Of a stretch of DNA of 40,018 nt, positions 33,464 to 40,018 are shown piece by piece. The notes beneath the pieces were generated by a model, which was not told where the DNA came from, did not search any database, and worked only from the letters and a program-made list of their open reading frames with translations. The DNA comes from Faecalicoccus pleomorphus DSM 20574. GTDB taxonomy: Bacteria; Bacillota_I; Bacilli_A; Erysipelotrichales; Erysipelotrichaceae. The stretch is from the NCBI RefSeq assembly GCF_000420345.1, contig NZ_ATUT01000018.1, forward strand, positions 1 through 40,018, in the 5' to 3' direction. Numbering within the stretch: the first letter of the stretch is position 1; each line of letters begins with the position of its first letter. The position numbers and the translations under genes were made by a program.

Positions 33464-34296
33464 CTAAGCTCGTTTTAGCTTCCTGTACAGCCGATTTATA
33501 TTTGTATGTGGATCATTTACCAACATCAGCACAGGATGTAAAAGTTATATCCAGACAAATGGTGCTGGGCGGTTGTGGCTATCATGTCAGTAAAGCCTGT
33601 CAGGATTCTATTTTAGTTTGTCCGATAGGTAACGGTATGTATGCCCAATTTGTCAAAGAAAAGCTGTTATCCGAAGAGATAGAGACGATCATGCCTACGG
33701 TTTTACAGGAAAATGGCGTTTGTATTTGTTTGATTGAACCCAATGGACAAAGAACTTTTCTTTCCAGTCATGGCGCTGAATATTTTTATACACCGCAGAT
33801 GCTTGTTGATTTACCGCAGGCAGATTGGATCTATATATCCGGAATTGATTTGGAAGAAAAACAGAATCAATGTTTGATCGATTATTGTGCAAAAACAAGT
33901 AGTAAAATCTTTTTTGCGCCGGGTCCGAGAATCTCTGCGATTCCAGGCGTATTAAAACAGATGTTGGATCTAAAACCGGTATTACACATGAACAAAGAAG
34001 AATGTGAAGCGTGGTGTCAATGTTCTTTTCAAGAAGGGATGGCTTCTTTATTTGAAAAGACACAAAAGCCTGTCATCGTAACAGATGCTTCTCGCGGCTC
34101 TTATGCCTATGATGGAAAAAAGTTGTATCACGAAGTGGAAGAAGCCGTTGTCACCAAAAACGCAACCGGAGCCGGCGATACCCATGCAGCCAGTTGTCTG
34201 GATAGTTTATCACAGAAAATGCCATTCGATGAAATGTTAAGAAGGGCGAATCGTGCCAGCATTCAAAAAATTACACAAGGAAAGGAAGAATTATGA
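33460..34296 (+). CDS. PfkB-family carbohydrate/nucleoside kinase
   Basis: 278 residues. The N-terminal [10 protein letters not shown] is a variant of the substrate-binding G-G motif. The C-terminal [12 protein letters not shown] is the PfkB signature with catalytic aspartate D240. [11 protein letters not shown] is the usual nucleotide-side motif. The length is short for ribokinases but within the family. The substrate is unknown. Tight coupling to luxS (4-base overlap) invites thoughts of ribose, or of DPD/AI-2 phosphorylation, but LsrK belongs to a different kinase family, so this is only a guess. Confidence 0.88.
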   Translation: MTKLVLASCTADLYLYVDHLPTSAQDVKVISRQMVLGGCGYHVSKACQDSILVCPIGNGMYAQFVKEKLLSEEIETIMPTVLQENGVCICLIEPNGQRTFLSSHGAEYFYTPQMLVDLPQADWIYISGIDLEEKQNQCLIDYCAKTSSKIFFAPGPRISAIPGVLKQMLDLKPVLHMNKEECEAWCQCSFQEGMASLFEKTQKPVIVTDASRGSYAYDGKKLYHEVEEAVVTKNATGAGDTHAASCLDSLSQKMPFDEMLRRANRASIQKITQGKEEL

Positions 34297-34655
34297 TAGA
34301 TTGTTTAGCCGTAGGTTTAGGAGGATGCATTGGCTCCATCCTTCGATATCTGATCGGGAAGATTCCTGTAGAAACAAATGGCTTTCCCATTCACACTCTA
34401 GGTATTAATGTCATTGGATGTTTTCTGATTGGTTTAATCGTTTCCTTAGCTACAAAAAATACACAGATGGATCCTCGTCTTGTTTTATTTTTTAAAACCG
34501 GAGTTTGTGGTGGATTTACGACTTTTTCAACCTTTTCTTTAGAAACCCAACAATTGATGCAGACAGGGCAATATACCATGGCCATAATCTATGTGCTATG
34601 TAGTATCTTGTTAGGTATTTTTGCGATATTTGCGGCACAGTGGATCCTAAAATAA
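34293..34655 (+). CDS. crcB: Fluoride ion channel CrcB/Fluc
   Basis: 120 residues with four membrane segments. G-C-I-G-S-I-L-R-Y at the N-terminus, G-I-N-V-I-G-C-F-L-I-G in TM2, and G-G-F-T-T-F-S-T-F-S in TM3 are the Fluc hallmarks; the phenylalanines line the pore. These proteins form dual-topology dimers that expel fluoride. Only one copy is present. No fluoride riboswitch is seen ahead of it. It is instead the last gene of the mutY-luxS-kinase run, overlapping by 4 bases. Confidence 0.95.
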   Translation: MIDCLAVGLGGCIGSILRYLIGKIPVETNGFPIHTLGINVIGCFLIGLIVSLATKNTQMDPRLVLFFKTGVCGGFTTFSTFSLETQQLMQTGQYTMAIIYVLCSILLGIFAIFAAQWILK

Positions 34656-34658
34656 AGC

Positions 34659-34681
34659 AGGCAGCTTAGGCTGTCTGTTTG
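34659..34681. terminator. Terminator between convergent crcB and the HTH gene
   Basis: CAGGCAGC, loop TTAG, GCTGTCTG (one G-U pair), followed by TTTG on the + strand and preceded by A-rich sequence that gives Ts on the minus strand. It probably serves both converging genes. The arm lies partly in the last codons of the minus-strand gene. Confidence 0.7.
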
Positions 34682-34884
34682 TCGTCTTGGTATTCTAATA
34701 TATCGCCGGGCTGACATTCCAGCACTTTGCAGATCGCATCCAAGGTAGAAAAACGAATGGCCTTGACTTTACCGGTCTTTAAATTCGATAAATTCACATT
34801 GGAAATGCCCACCTTTTCAGAAAGCTCGTTTAAAGACATTTTTCGATCGGCCATGACTCGATCTAATCGCAATATGATAGCCAT
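34666..34884 (-). CDS. Small Cro/C1-type HTH regulator (YozG-like)
   Basis: 72 residues, almost only a helix-turn-helix: L-D-R-V-M-A-D-R-K-M-S-L-N-E-L-S-E-K-V-G, N-V-N-L-S-N-L-K-T-G-K-V-K-A-I-R-F, then L-D-A-I-C-K-V-L-E-C-Q-P-G-D-I-L-E-Y. This fits the YozG/YdaS-like small regulators that usually sit beside DUF2975 membrane proteins, as here. It follows that gene after 8 bases, with ribosome site TAGGTGAA. It probably represses its own operon. Confidence 0.92.
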   Translation of the reverse strand: MAIILRLDRVMADRKMSLNELSEKVGISNVNLSNLKTGKVKAIRFSTLDAICKVLECQPGDILEYQDDKQTA

Positions 34885-34892
34885 GGATTCAC

Positions 34893-35360
34893 CTATATAG
34901 TCGCATCGACTTCATTTTGAAGACTAAAGCCGACTTCCAGAATCGAAGCTAACAGGATGAAAACGATGCCTATTAATAGAAATAGTCCATCGGCCAGTAC
35001 AAAATTTCCAAAATGGCAAATCGTAATCATGCCCGGACGATAATCCGGAATTCTCGGTATCACAAAAGCGGCAGTGATCAAAACGACTCCGATCAAATGC
35101 GTACCTTTGGAAAAGATATCGGCAAACGATCTGTGTGTCCAGTAAAGCAATAAGATTGTAAAGAAAAATAGAATGATTACACTGCAGAATACCATAGTAT
35201 AGAGATATTGTGCCCATCCTACATAACTCCAAACACCTTGTAAAGTATCTTGGACAATTTCTACTAAACATGAAACAGAACAACCTCCGGTAAATAGTAG
35301 TGAAATTAACAGAATCCGTCGCATCTTTCGCGTTAAAACTTGTTCAGCATCTTCTTTCAT
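34893..35360 (-). CDS. DUF2975-type membrane protein
   Basis: 155 residues with four hydrophobic segments (about 14-32, 50-72, 88-103 and 125-145) and a charged loop including R-S-F-A-D-I-F-S-K-G. Topology and pairing with a 72-residue HTH regulator match the DUF2975/YozG two-gene module widespread in Bacillota. Its function is unknown. The ribosome site AAGGAGG and a good promoter precede it. Confidence 0.8.
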   Translation of the reverse strand: MKEDAEQVLTRKMRRILLISLLFTGGCSVSCLVEIVQDTLQGVWSYVGWAQYLYTMVFCSVIILFFFTILLLYWTHRSFADIFSKGTHLIGVVLITAAFVIPRIPDYRPGMITICHFGNFVLADGLFLLIGIVFILLASILEVGFSLQNEVDATI

Positions 35361-35387
35361 GATGAATCCTCCTTGTTGTCTACTTAT

Positions 35388-35416
35388 TTTATATCATTTA
35401 ATTTTACTAAAATCAA
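35388..35416 (-). promoter_or_regulatory. Promoter of the DUF2975-HTH pair
   Basis: Read on the minus strand: TTGATT (35416-35411), 17-base spacer, TATAAA (35393-35388). An imperfect inverted repeat (35415-35449; arms AATAAAAATTTAATG and CATTAAAAATTTATT) overlaps the -35 box and could be the operator of the HTH protein. Confidence 0.65.
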
Positions 35417-35515
35417 TAAAAATTTAATGATAAACATTAAAAATTTATTGTTTTTATATCAAATATAAAGAGTTTGTAAGTTCCTGTGGGAATTCTAGTC
35501 TTCATTTGAAAAATA

Positions 35516-35524
35516 TGCTACAAT
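35516..35524 (+). promoter_or_regulatory. Extended -10 element ahead of secA
   Basis: TGCTACAAT at 35516-35524 is a TG-N extended -10. No good -35 is seen 17 bases upstream. It lies 47 bases before the secA start and is the best promoter candidate there. Confidence 0.5.
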
Positions 35525-35571
35525 GATATAGCGTGTAAATTTGTATAAACAGTAAGCAGGAGGGCTACTTT

Positions 35572-37965
35572 ATGGGATTATTATCAAATCTTTTCTCGGA
35601 AGAGAAGCGTGAAATCAGTACGCTGGAAAAGATTGCTGATCAAGTGTTGTCGCATGAAAATGAAATGGCGGTATTAAGCGATGATCAGTTAAAGGAGAAA
35701 ACAGAAGAATACAAGAAACGATTGGCAGAAGGTGAAACAGTAGATGATTTATTACCGGAAGCTTTCGCAACAGCTAGGGAAGCTGCCTATCGTGTCATCA
35801 ATGAAAAACCGTATCGTGTGCAGGTCATGGGGGCTGTGGCCATGCACAAAGGTGATATTGCCGAAATGAAAACCGGTGAAGGTAAAACCTTGACCGCTAC
35901 GATGGCTGTCTATCTAAACGCATTGACAGGACAAGGTGTCCATGTCATTACTGTTAACGAATACCTGGCCGGACGTGATGCAGCCTGGATGGGTGAAATC
36001 TATCGTTTTTTAGGTTTAAGCGTTGGTGTCAATAAACGAGAATTAAAGGCCAAAGAAAAAAGAGAGGCCTATGCTTGTGATATTACTTATACGACCAACT
36101 CGGAATTAGGTTTTGACTATTTGCGTGATAATATGGTGACGCGTGTAGAAGATCGTGTTATGCGTGGTTTGCACATGGCCATTATCGATGAGGTCGATTC
36201 CGTATTGATCGATGAGAGTCGTACACCATTGATTATTTCCGGGGGAAAGAAAGAAACAGCCAACTTGTATATTCAGGCGGATAAATTTGCCAAGACTTTA
36301 GTGGCTCCGGAATATGAAACCGATCGTTTTACACATGAAAAACATTTGATTTCCGGTGACTATGACATCGATGAAAAAACACGTCAGGTCATGTTGAGCG
36401 AGGATGGTGTGCATAAAGCGGAAAAGTATTTCCATATCAAAAACTTATACGATATTGAACATACACAGCTGGTACATCACATCAATCAGGCCCTAAAGGC
36501 AAACTATATTTTTACGAATGAAGTCGAATACGTGGTCAGTGATGATCAGGAAATCGTGATCGTTGACCAGTTTACCGGTCGTTTGATGCCGGGACGTGCC
36601 TACAGTGATGGTTTACATCAGGCCATCGAAGCCAAAGAAGGGGTTCCGATCAAGGAAGAAACTTCAACTCTGGCTACGATCACATATCAGAACTTCTTCC
36701 GTTTGTATGAAAAACTGGCCGGTATGACCGGTACCGCAAAAACAGAAGAGGAAGAATTCTTATCGACCTACAACATGAAGGTTGTCGTAATTCCAACAAA
36801 CCGTCCGGTTATCCGTGAAGACCAGCCGGATGAAATCTATGCCCATAAAGATCGCAAATATAAGGCATTAGTAGAAGAAGTAAAACGTCTATATACCAAG
36901 GGACAGCCGGTTTTAGTGGGTACGATTGCGGTAGAAACCAGCGAACTGATCAGCAACATGCTGAAAAAGGAAGGCATTCCGCATGAAGTTTTAAATGCCA
37001 AAAACCATGCGCGTGAAGCAGAAATCATCGCCAAGGCCGGAAGACCAAAATCGGTAACAATTGCTACCAACATGGCCGGTCGTGGTACCGATATCAAACT
37101 GACAAAAGAAACACGTGAATTAGGTGGTTTGGCCGTTTTGGGTTCGGAACGTCATGAATCACGTCGTATCGATAACCAGCTGCGTGGGCGAAGCGGACGT
37201 CAGGGGGATCCGGGATTCTCTCGTTTCTACGTATCTTTGGAAGATAACTTGATGGTGCGTTTTGGCGGGGATAAGCTGCAGAAGATGTTTGAGAAACTGG
37301 GCGATGAACAAGTACAGTCCAAAGCGGTAACTCGTTCAATTACCATGGCCCAAAAACGTGTGGAAGGCTTTAACTTTGATATGCGTAAACAGTTGCTGGA
37401 TTATGATGATGTATTACGTCGTCAGCGTGAGATCATCTATGCGCAGCGTAATCGTATCTTAGAAAGCGATGAAGTCCATGAAATGGTACATACGATCTTT
37501 GATAAGGCAATTGAAGAAACGTTGCAGGCAAACATTGTTGATGCCAAAAAACAGACAGTAGATCCTGTCAGCCTGTCTAAATCGTTTGATATCATGGGCA
37601 TGCAGGAAGAAAAACAGATCAAGCCGGATGAAATTGAAGGCAAGTCGTATAAAGAAATCGAAGATTATGCGAAAAATAAGATCTGGGGTGAATATGAAAA
37701 AGAAATCCAGCCTGTTAAAAAACAGTTCCTTCCATTTGAAAGAACCGTGGTTTTACGTAACATTGATAGAAACTGGATTGCTCATATCGACCGAATGGAT
37801 AAATTAAGAAGTGGTATTTATTTAAGAAGTTATGCGCAAAACAACCCACTACAACAATATGTACAAGAAGGATTTGACATGTTTGAAGAGATGAATCGTC
37901 GCATCGATCGTGAAATTACTTTCTTCTTGTGCAAGGTGCGCATTCGTAGGGAGACCAAAGCATAA
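35572..37965 (+). CDS. secA: Preprotein translocase ATPase SecA
   Basis: 797 residues, near the short end for SecA. Motor ATPase for Sec-dependent export, needed for the signal-peptide proteins in this window. Walker A is M-K-T-G-E-G-K-T (about 98-105). The DEVD box is at 206-209 (I-I-D-E-V-D-S-V-L-I-D-E-S-R-T-P-L). The helicase motif T-N-M-A-G-R-G-T-D-I and R-G-R-S-G-R-Q-G-D-P-G are present. The protein ends M-N-R-R-I-D-R-E-I-T-F-F-L-C-K-V without the C-terminal linker and Cys-rich zinc tail of many SecA proteins. The ribosome site is AGGAGGG. Its stop codon shares a base with the prfB start (TAATG). Confidence 0.97.
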   Translation: MGLLSNLFSEEKREISTLEKIADQVLSHENEMAVLSDDQLKEKTEEYKKRLAEGETVDDLLPEAFATAREAAYRVINEKPYRVQVMGAVAMHKGDIAEMKTGEGKTLTATMAVYLNALTGQGVHVITVNEYLAGRDAAWMGEIYRFLGLSVGVNKRELKAKEKREAYACDITYTTNSELGFDYLRDNMVTRVEDRVMRGLHMAIIDEVDSVLIDESRTPLIISGGKKETANLYIQADKFAKTLVAPEYETDRFTHEKHLISGDYDIDEKTRQVMLSEDGVHKAEKYFHIKNLYDIEHTQLVHHINQALKANYIFTNEVEYVVSDDQEIVIVDQFTGRLMPGRAYSDGLHQAIEAKEGVPIKEETSTLATITYQNFFRLYEKLAGMTGTAKTEEEEFLSTYNMKVVVIPTNRPVIREDQPDEIYAHKDRKYKALVEEVKRLYTKGQPVLVGTIAVETSELISNMLKKEGIPHEVLNAKNHAREAEIIAKAGRPKSVTIATNMAGRGTDIKLTKETRELGGLAVLGSERHESRRIDNQLRGRSGRQGDPGFSRFYVSLEDNLMVRFGGDKLQKMFEKLGDEQVQSKAVTRSITMAQKRVEGFNFDMRKQLLDYDDVLRRQREIIYAQRNRILESDEVHEMVHTIFDKAIEETLQANIVDAKKQTVDPVSLSKSFDIMGMQEEKQIKPDEIEGKSYKEIEDYAKNKIWGEYEKEIQPVKKQFLPFERTVVLRNIDRNWIAHIDRMDKLRSGIYLRSYAQNNPLQQYVQEGFDMFEEMNRRIDREITFFLCKVRIRRETKA

Positions 37966-39066
37966 TGGAACTATATGAATTAAAACAAGGAGTGAGCACT
38001 CACCTGGAGAAATTACGTTCTCTGGGTGAGTCACTTTGACTTAGCTCAGAAAAAGAAACAGATTGAAGACTATGACAAACAGACTTTAGAAGAAGGCTTC
38101 TGGTCGGATCAAAAGAAAGCACAATCCGTGATTCGTATGCGGAATTCCTTAAAAGATATCGTAGATCACTATGAAAGCTTGTTGGAGCAGTTGGAATCAC
38201 TGGATGAAACGGCGGAGGCCTTAAAAAATGATCTGGATGAAGAATTATTAGAGATGGCTTCTGATGAGTATATGGGAGCCAGTGAAAGCTTTGAAGCCTT
38301 TGAAATTCAAGTCTTACTTTCACATGAATACGATCAAAACAATGCGATTCTTGAACTGCATCCGGGTGCCGGAGGAACAGAATCGTGTGACTGGGCCAGC
38401 ATGTTGTATCGTATGTACACCCGCTATGCCGAAAAGAAAGGCTGGAAAGTCACAGTGCTTGATTATCTGGCCGGAGAAGAAGCCGGTATCAAAAGCGTGA
38501 CCTTTCTGGTAGAAGGGGATAAGGCCTATGGTTATTTAAAAGGAGAAAAAGGCGTGCATCGCTTAGTTCGTATCTCTCCTTTTGATTCTGGTGCCAGAAG
38601 ACATACCAGCTTTGCCTCTTTAGAGGTCATGCCGCAGTTTAATGATGAGATTGAAATCGAAATTAAACCGGAAGATCTAATCGTAGAAACGAAACGAGCA
38701 TCCGGAGCCGGAGGGCAACATATCAATAAAACGGACAGTGCTGTTCGTATGGTACATAAGCCTACCGGTATCGTTGCTACGTGTCAAAATGGGCGCAGTC
38801 AACATGAAAACCGTGAAGAAGCTTTACGTATCTTGAAGTCTCGTCTTTATCAATTGGAAATTGAAGAAAAAGAAAAGAAACTCAAAGAAATCAAAGGAGA
38901 ACAAAGTGCCAATGAATGGGGATCTCAGATTCGCAGTTATGTCATGCACCCTTATTCTTTAGTCAAAGATGTTCGTACCGGCTATGAAACCAGTCAGGTA
39001 CAATCTGTTTTGGATGGCGATTTAGATGAATTTATCTTTGCCTATTTAAAAAGTCAGGTACAGTAA
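37965..39066 (+). CDS. prfB: Peptide chain release factor 2, made by programmed +1 frameshift
   Basis: Translation starts at ATG 37965 and meets an in-frame TGA as codon 25 (38037-38039). The context C-T-T-T-G-A-C, preceded at the right distance by the Shine-Dalgarno-like GGGTGAG, is the well-known prfB shift site. After slipping at CTT (38034-38036), reading continues with GAC 38038, giving about 366 residues, the normal RF2 length. The S-P-F motif (R-I-S-P-F-D-S-G, UGA reading) and G-G-Q (G-A-G-G-Q-H) are intact. RF2 levels thus control their own synthesis. A simple frame call gives only the 38026 start and loses the true N-terminus. Confidence 0.97.
38024..38040 (+). promoter_or_regulatory. 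Programmed +1 frameshift site in prfB
   Basis: GGGTGAG (38024-38030), TCA, CTT, TGA, C. The internal Shine-Dalgarno-like element ends 3 bases before the slippery CTT, as in the Escherichia coli site (AGGGGG-TAT-CTT-TGA-C). Confidence 0.93.
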
Positions 39067-39147
39067 ATACGGAAAATACGGAAAGAGGAATGGGGAAATA
39101 AAAGTTGTATCCCCTTACAATTTTTTCCTAAATGTTGAAAAGAATGT

Positions 39148-39190
39148 AAGAAGGTTTGGTGAAAATCGCTTGTAAACAAACCTTCTTTTT
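39148..39190 (+). terminator. Intrinsic terminator after prfB
   Basis: AAGAAGGTTTG (39148-39158) pairs with CAAACCTTCTT (39177-39187), 11 bp, followed by Ts. A weaker GGGG/CCCC hairpin lies upstream at about 39093-39116. Confidence 0.88.
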
Positions 39191-39198
39191 CTTATACT
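39170..39198 (+). promoter_or_regulatory. Candidate promoter of the transketolase gene, inside the prfB terminator
   Basis: TTGTAA (39170-39175), 17-base spacer, TATACT (39193-39198). It overlaps the loop and right arm of the terminator, so ending one transcript and starting the next share the same 50 bases. Confidence 0.6.
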
Positions 39199-39230
39199 TA
39201 ATTTTGTAGAAGGAGGCTATAAGAAATCAT

Positions 39231-40018
39231 ATGACAGATATAGAAAAACATGCCCTGCATGTAAGACAGAACATCATCAAGATGGTGTATGCGGCACAAA
39301 GCGGGCATCCGGGCGGCTCTTTATCCGGGGCCGATCTGCTGACGGATCTGTACTTCAGAGAAATGGATATCAACAAAGATAATGTGGATACGATCGAAAG
39401 GGATCGTTTCGTACTGAGCAAGGGACATGCCTCCCCACTGCTGTATGCCGTACTGTGTGAAAAGGGATTTCTGCCGGAAGAAGAGCTGCAGGGATTCAGA
39501 CAGGTGGATTCCAAACTGCAGGGCCATCCCAACATGAACTATGTGTCCGGAGTGGATATGTCTACCGGTTCTCTGGGACAGGGGATCTCGGCAGCGGTAG
39601 GTATGGCCATCGCCAATAAACATATCGACAAGAACGAACACCGAATCTATTGCCTGCTGGGCGATGGAGAAAGCGAGGAAGGACAGGTATGGGAAGCCTG
39701 TATGGCAGCCTCCCATTACAAGCTGGACAACCTCTGTGTGATGTTAGACTACAACCATCTGCAGATCGATGGCAACATCGACGATGTAATCGGACCGGAA
39801 CCGTTCAAATCCAAGTTTGAAGCATTCGGTTTCCATACGATCGAGATCAACGGTCATAACTTTAAGGAAATCGAGGCAGCCTTTCAGGAAGCCAGAGAAA
39901 CCAAGGGACAGCCGACAGCCATCATCGCCCATACGATCAAGGGCAAGGGCGTATCGTTTATGGAAAACAACTATGCATGGCATGGAAGTGCGCCAAACAA
40001 GGAACAGTATGAAGAAGC
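39231..40018 (+). CDS. Transketolase, N-terminal subunit (partial, cut by the window end)
   Basis: 262 codons are visible and no stop is reached. The frame starts at ATG 39231 (M-T-D-I-E-K-H-A-L), 14 bases after AAGGAGG, which is a rather long spacing. Motifs: S-G-H-P-G-G-S-L-S-G-A-D, D-R-F-V-L-S-K-G-H-A-S-P-L-L-Y, G-S-L-G-Q-G-I-S, and the thiamine-diphosphate/metal motif G-D-G-E-S-E-E-G-Q-V-W-E-A ... D-Y-N-H-L-Q-I-D-G. Ending close to residue 270 with K-G-K-G-V-S-F-M-E-N is typical of the split transketolase A subunit; a B-subunit gene should follow outside the window. Base composition is clearly richer in G and C than upstream genes, with many CTG, CTGCAG and ATC codons. Confidence 0.93.
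   Translation, partial: MTDIEKHALHVRQNIIKMVYAAQSGHPGGSLSGADLLTDLYFREMDINKDNVDTIERDRFVLSKGHASPLLYAVLCEKGFLPEEELQGFRQVDSKLQGHPNMNYVSGVDMSTGSLGQGISAAVGMAIANKHIDKNEHRIYCLLGDGESEEGQVWEACMAASHYKLDNLCVMLDYNHLQIDGNIDDVIGPEPFKSKFEAFGFHTIEINGHNFKEIEAAFQEARETKGQPTAIIAHTIKGKGVSFMENNYAWHGSAPNKEQYEE

Noticed and set aside
34293-34655. Possible fluoride riboswitch for crcB
   Set aside because: The crcB start overlaps the kinase gene, so there is no untranslated leader to hold one, and nothing similar precedes the mutY run.
1-40018. tRNA, rRNA or prophage attachment sites
   Set aside because: No cloverleaf-like tail, ribosomal RNA sequence, integrase or phage structural gene was recognised anywhere in the window.

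Overview
The window is AT-rich, single-copy bacterial chromosome with the style of a low-GC Gram-positive (Bacillota). Evidence is strong AGGAGG-type ribosome sites, Sec signal peptides and lipoboxes without outer-membrane proteins, Amidase_3/glucosaminidase and clostridial hydrophobic W (ChW) repeat proteins, luxS, CrcB, and a prfB gene with the classical +1 frameshift. An Erysipelotrichia- or Clostridia-like host is my best guess. This is inference from gene style, not from any search.

Layout. (1) 1-943: right end of an IS256-family element, then a decayed membrane-protein gene resembling DUF3307 proteins. (2) 1016-18278: a cell-surface polysaccharide locus, all on the + strand. It holds an ABC-type exporter (Wzt/Wzm, RgpD/RgpC type), a tandem GT2 glycosyltransferase, a three-gene set that looks like GacI-GacJ-GacL of the group A streptococcal carbohydrate (DPM1-like GT2, DUF2304 small membrane protein, large GT-C-like membrane protein), a MerR-methyltransferase fusion, the four dTDP-L-rhamnose genes (rmlA, rmlC, rmlB, rmlD) with other genes between them, a lipoprotein, a GT14 transferase, a Wzx-like flippase and two more GT2 enzymes. 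The product is probably a rhamnose-containing wall polysaccharide with side groups added outside the membrane. (3) 18369-27007: secreted or surface proteins. These are a 1295-residue amidase/glucosaminidase autolysin with 9 ChW repeats, a 962-residue transglutaminase-like protein with 12 ChW repeats, a lipoprotein and a membrane acyltransferase. (4) 27341-35360: short housekeeping and regulatory units: an XRE regulator, a low-molecular-weight phosphatase plus PHP phosphatase, a P1 peptidase plus nitrilase-family pair on the minus strand, manA, a tightly packed mutY-luxS-PfkB kinase-crcB run, and a minus-strand HTH/DUF2975 pair. (5) 35572-end: secA, prfB, and the N-terminal half of a split transketolase cut by the window edge.

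The most interesting regulatory signal is at 9669-9699. Directly between the MerR-methyltransferase gene and rmlA lies a promoter of exact MerR architecture: TTGACC, a 19-bp spacer, TATTAT, and a 21-bp dyad that starts inside the -35 box. The regulator gene is translationally coupled to the upstream half of the locus and appears positioned to switch the rhamnose-synthesis half. The second notable signal is architectural. A GW...R(N/K)D(V/L)...G(W/F) module appears in the tail of the exporter ATPase and twice at the N-terminus of the next glycosyltransferase. The third is that both large surface proteins carry ChW repeats organised as triads, not as simple tandem copies.
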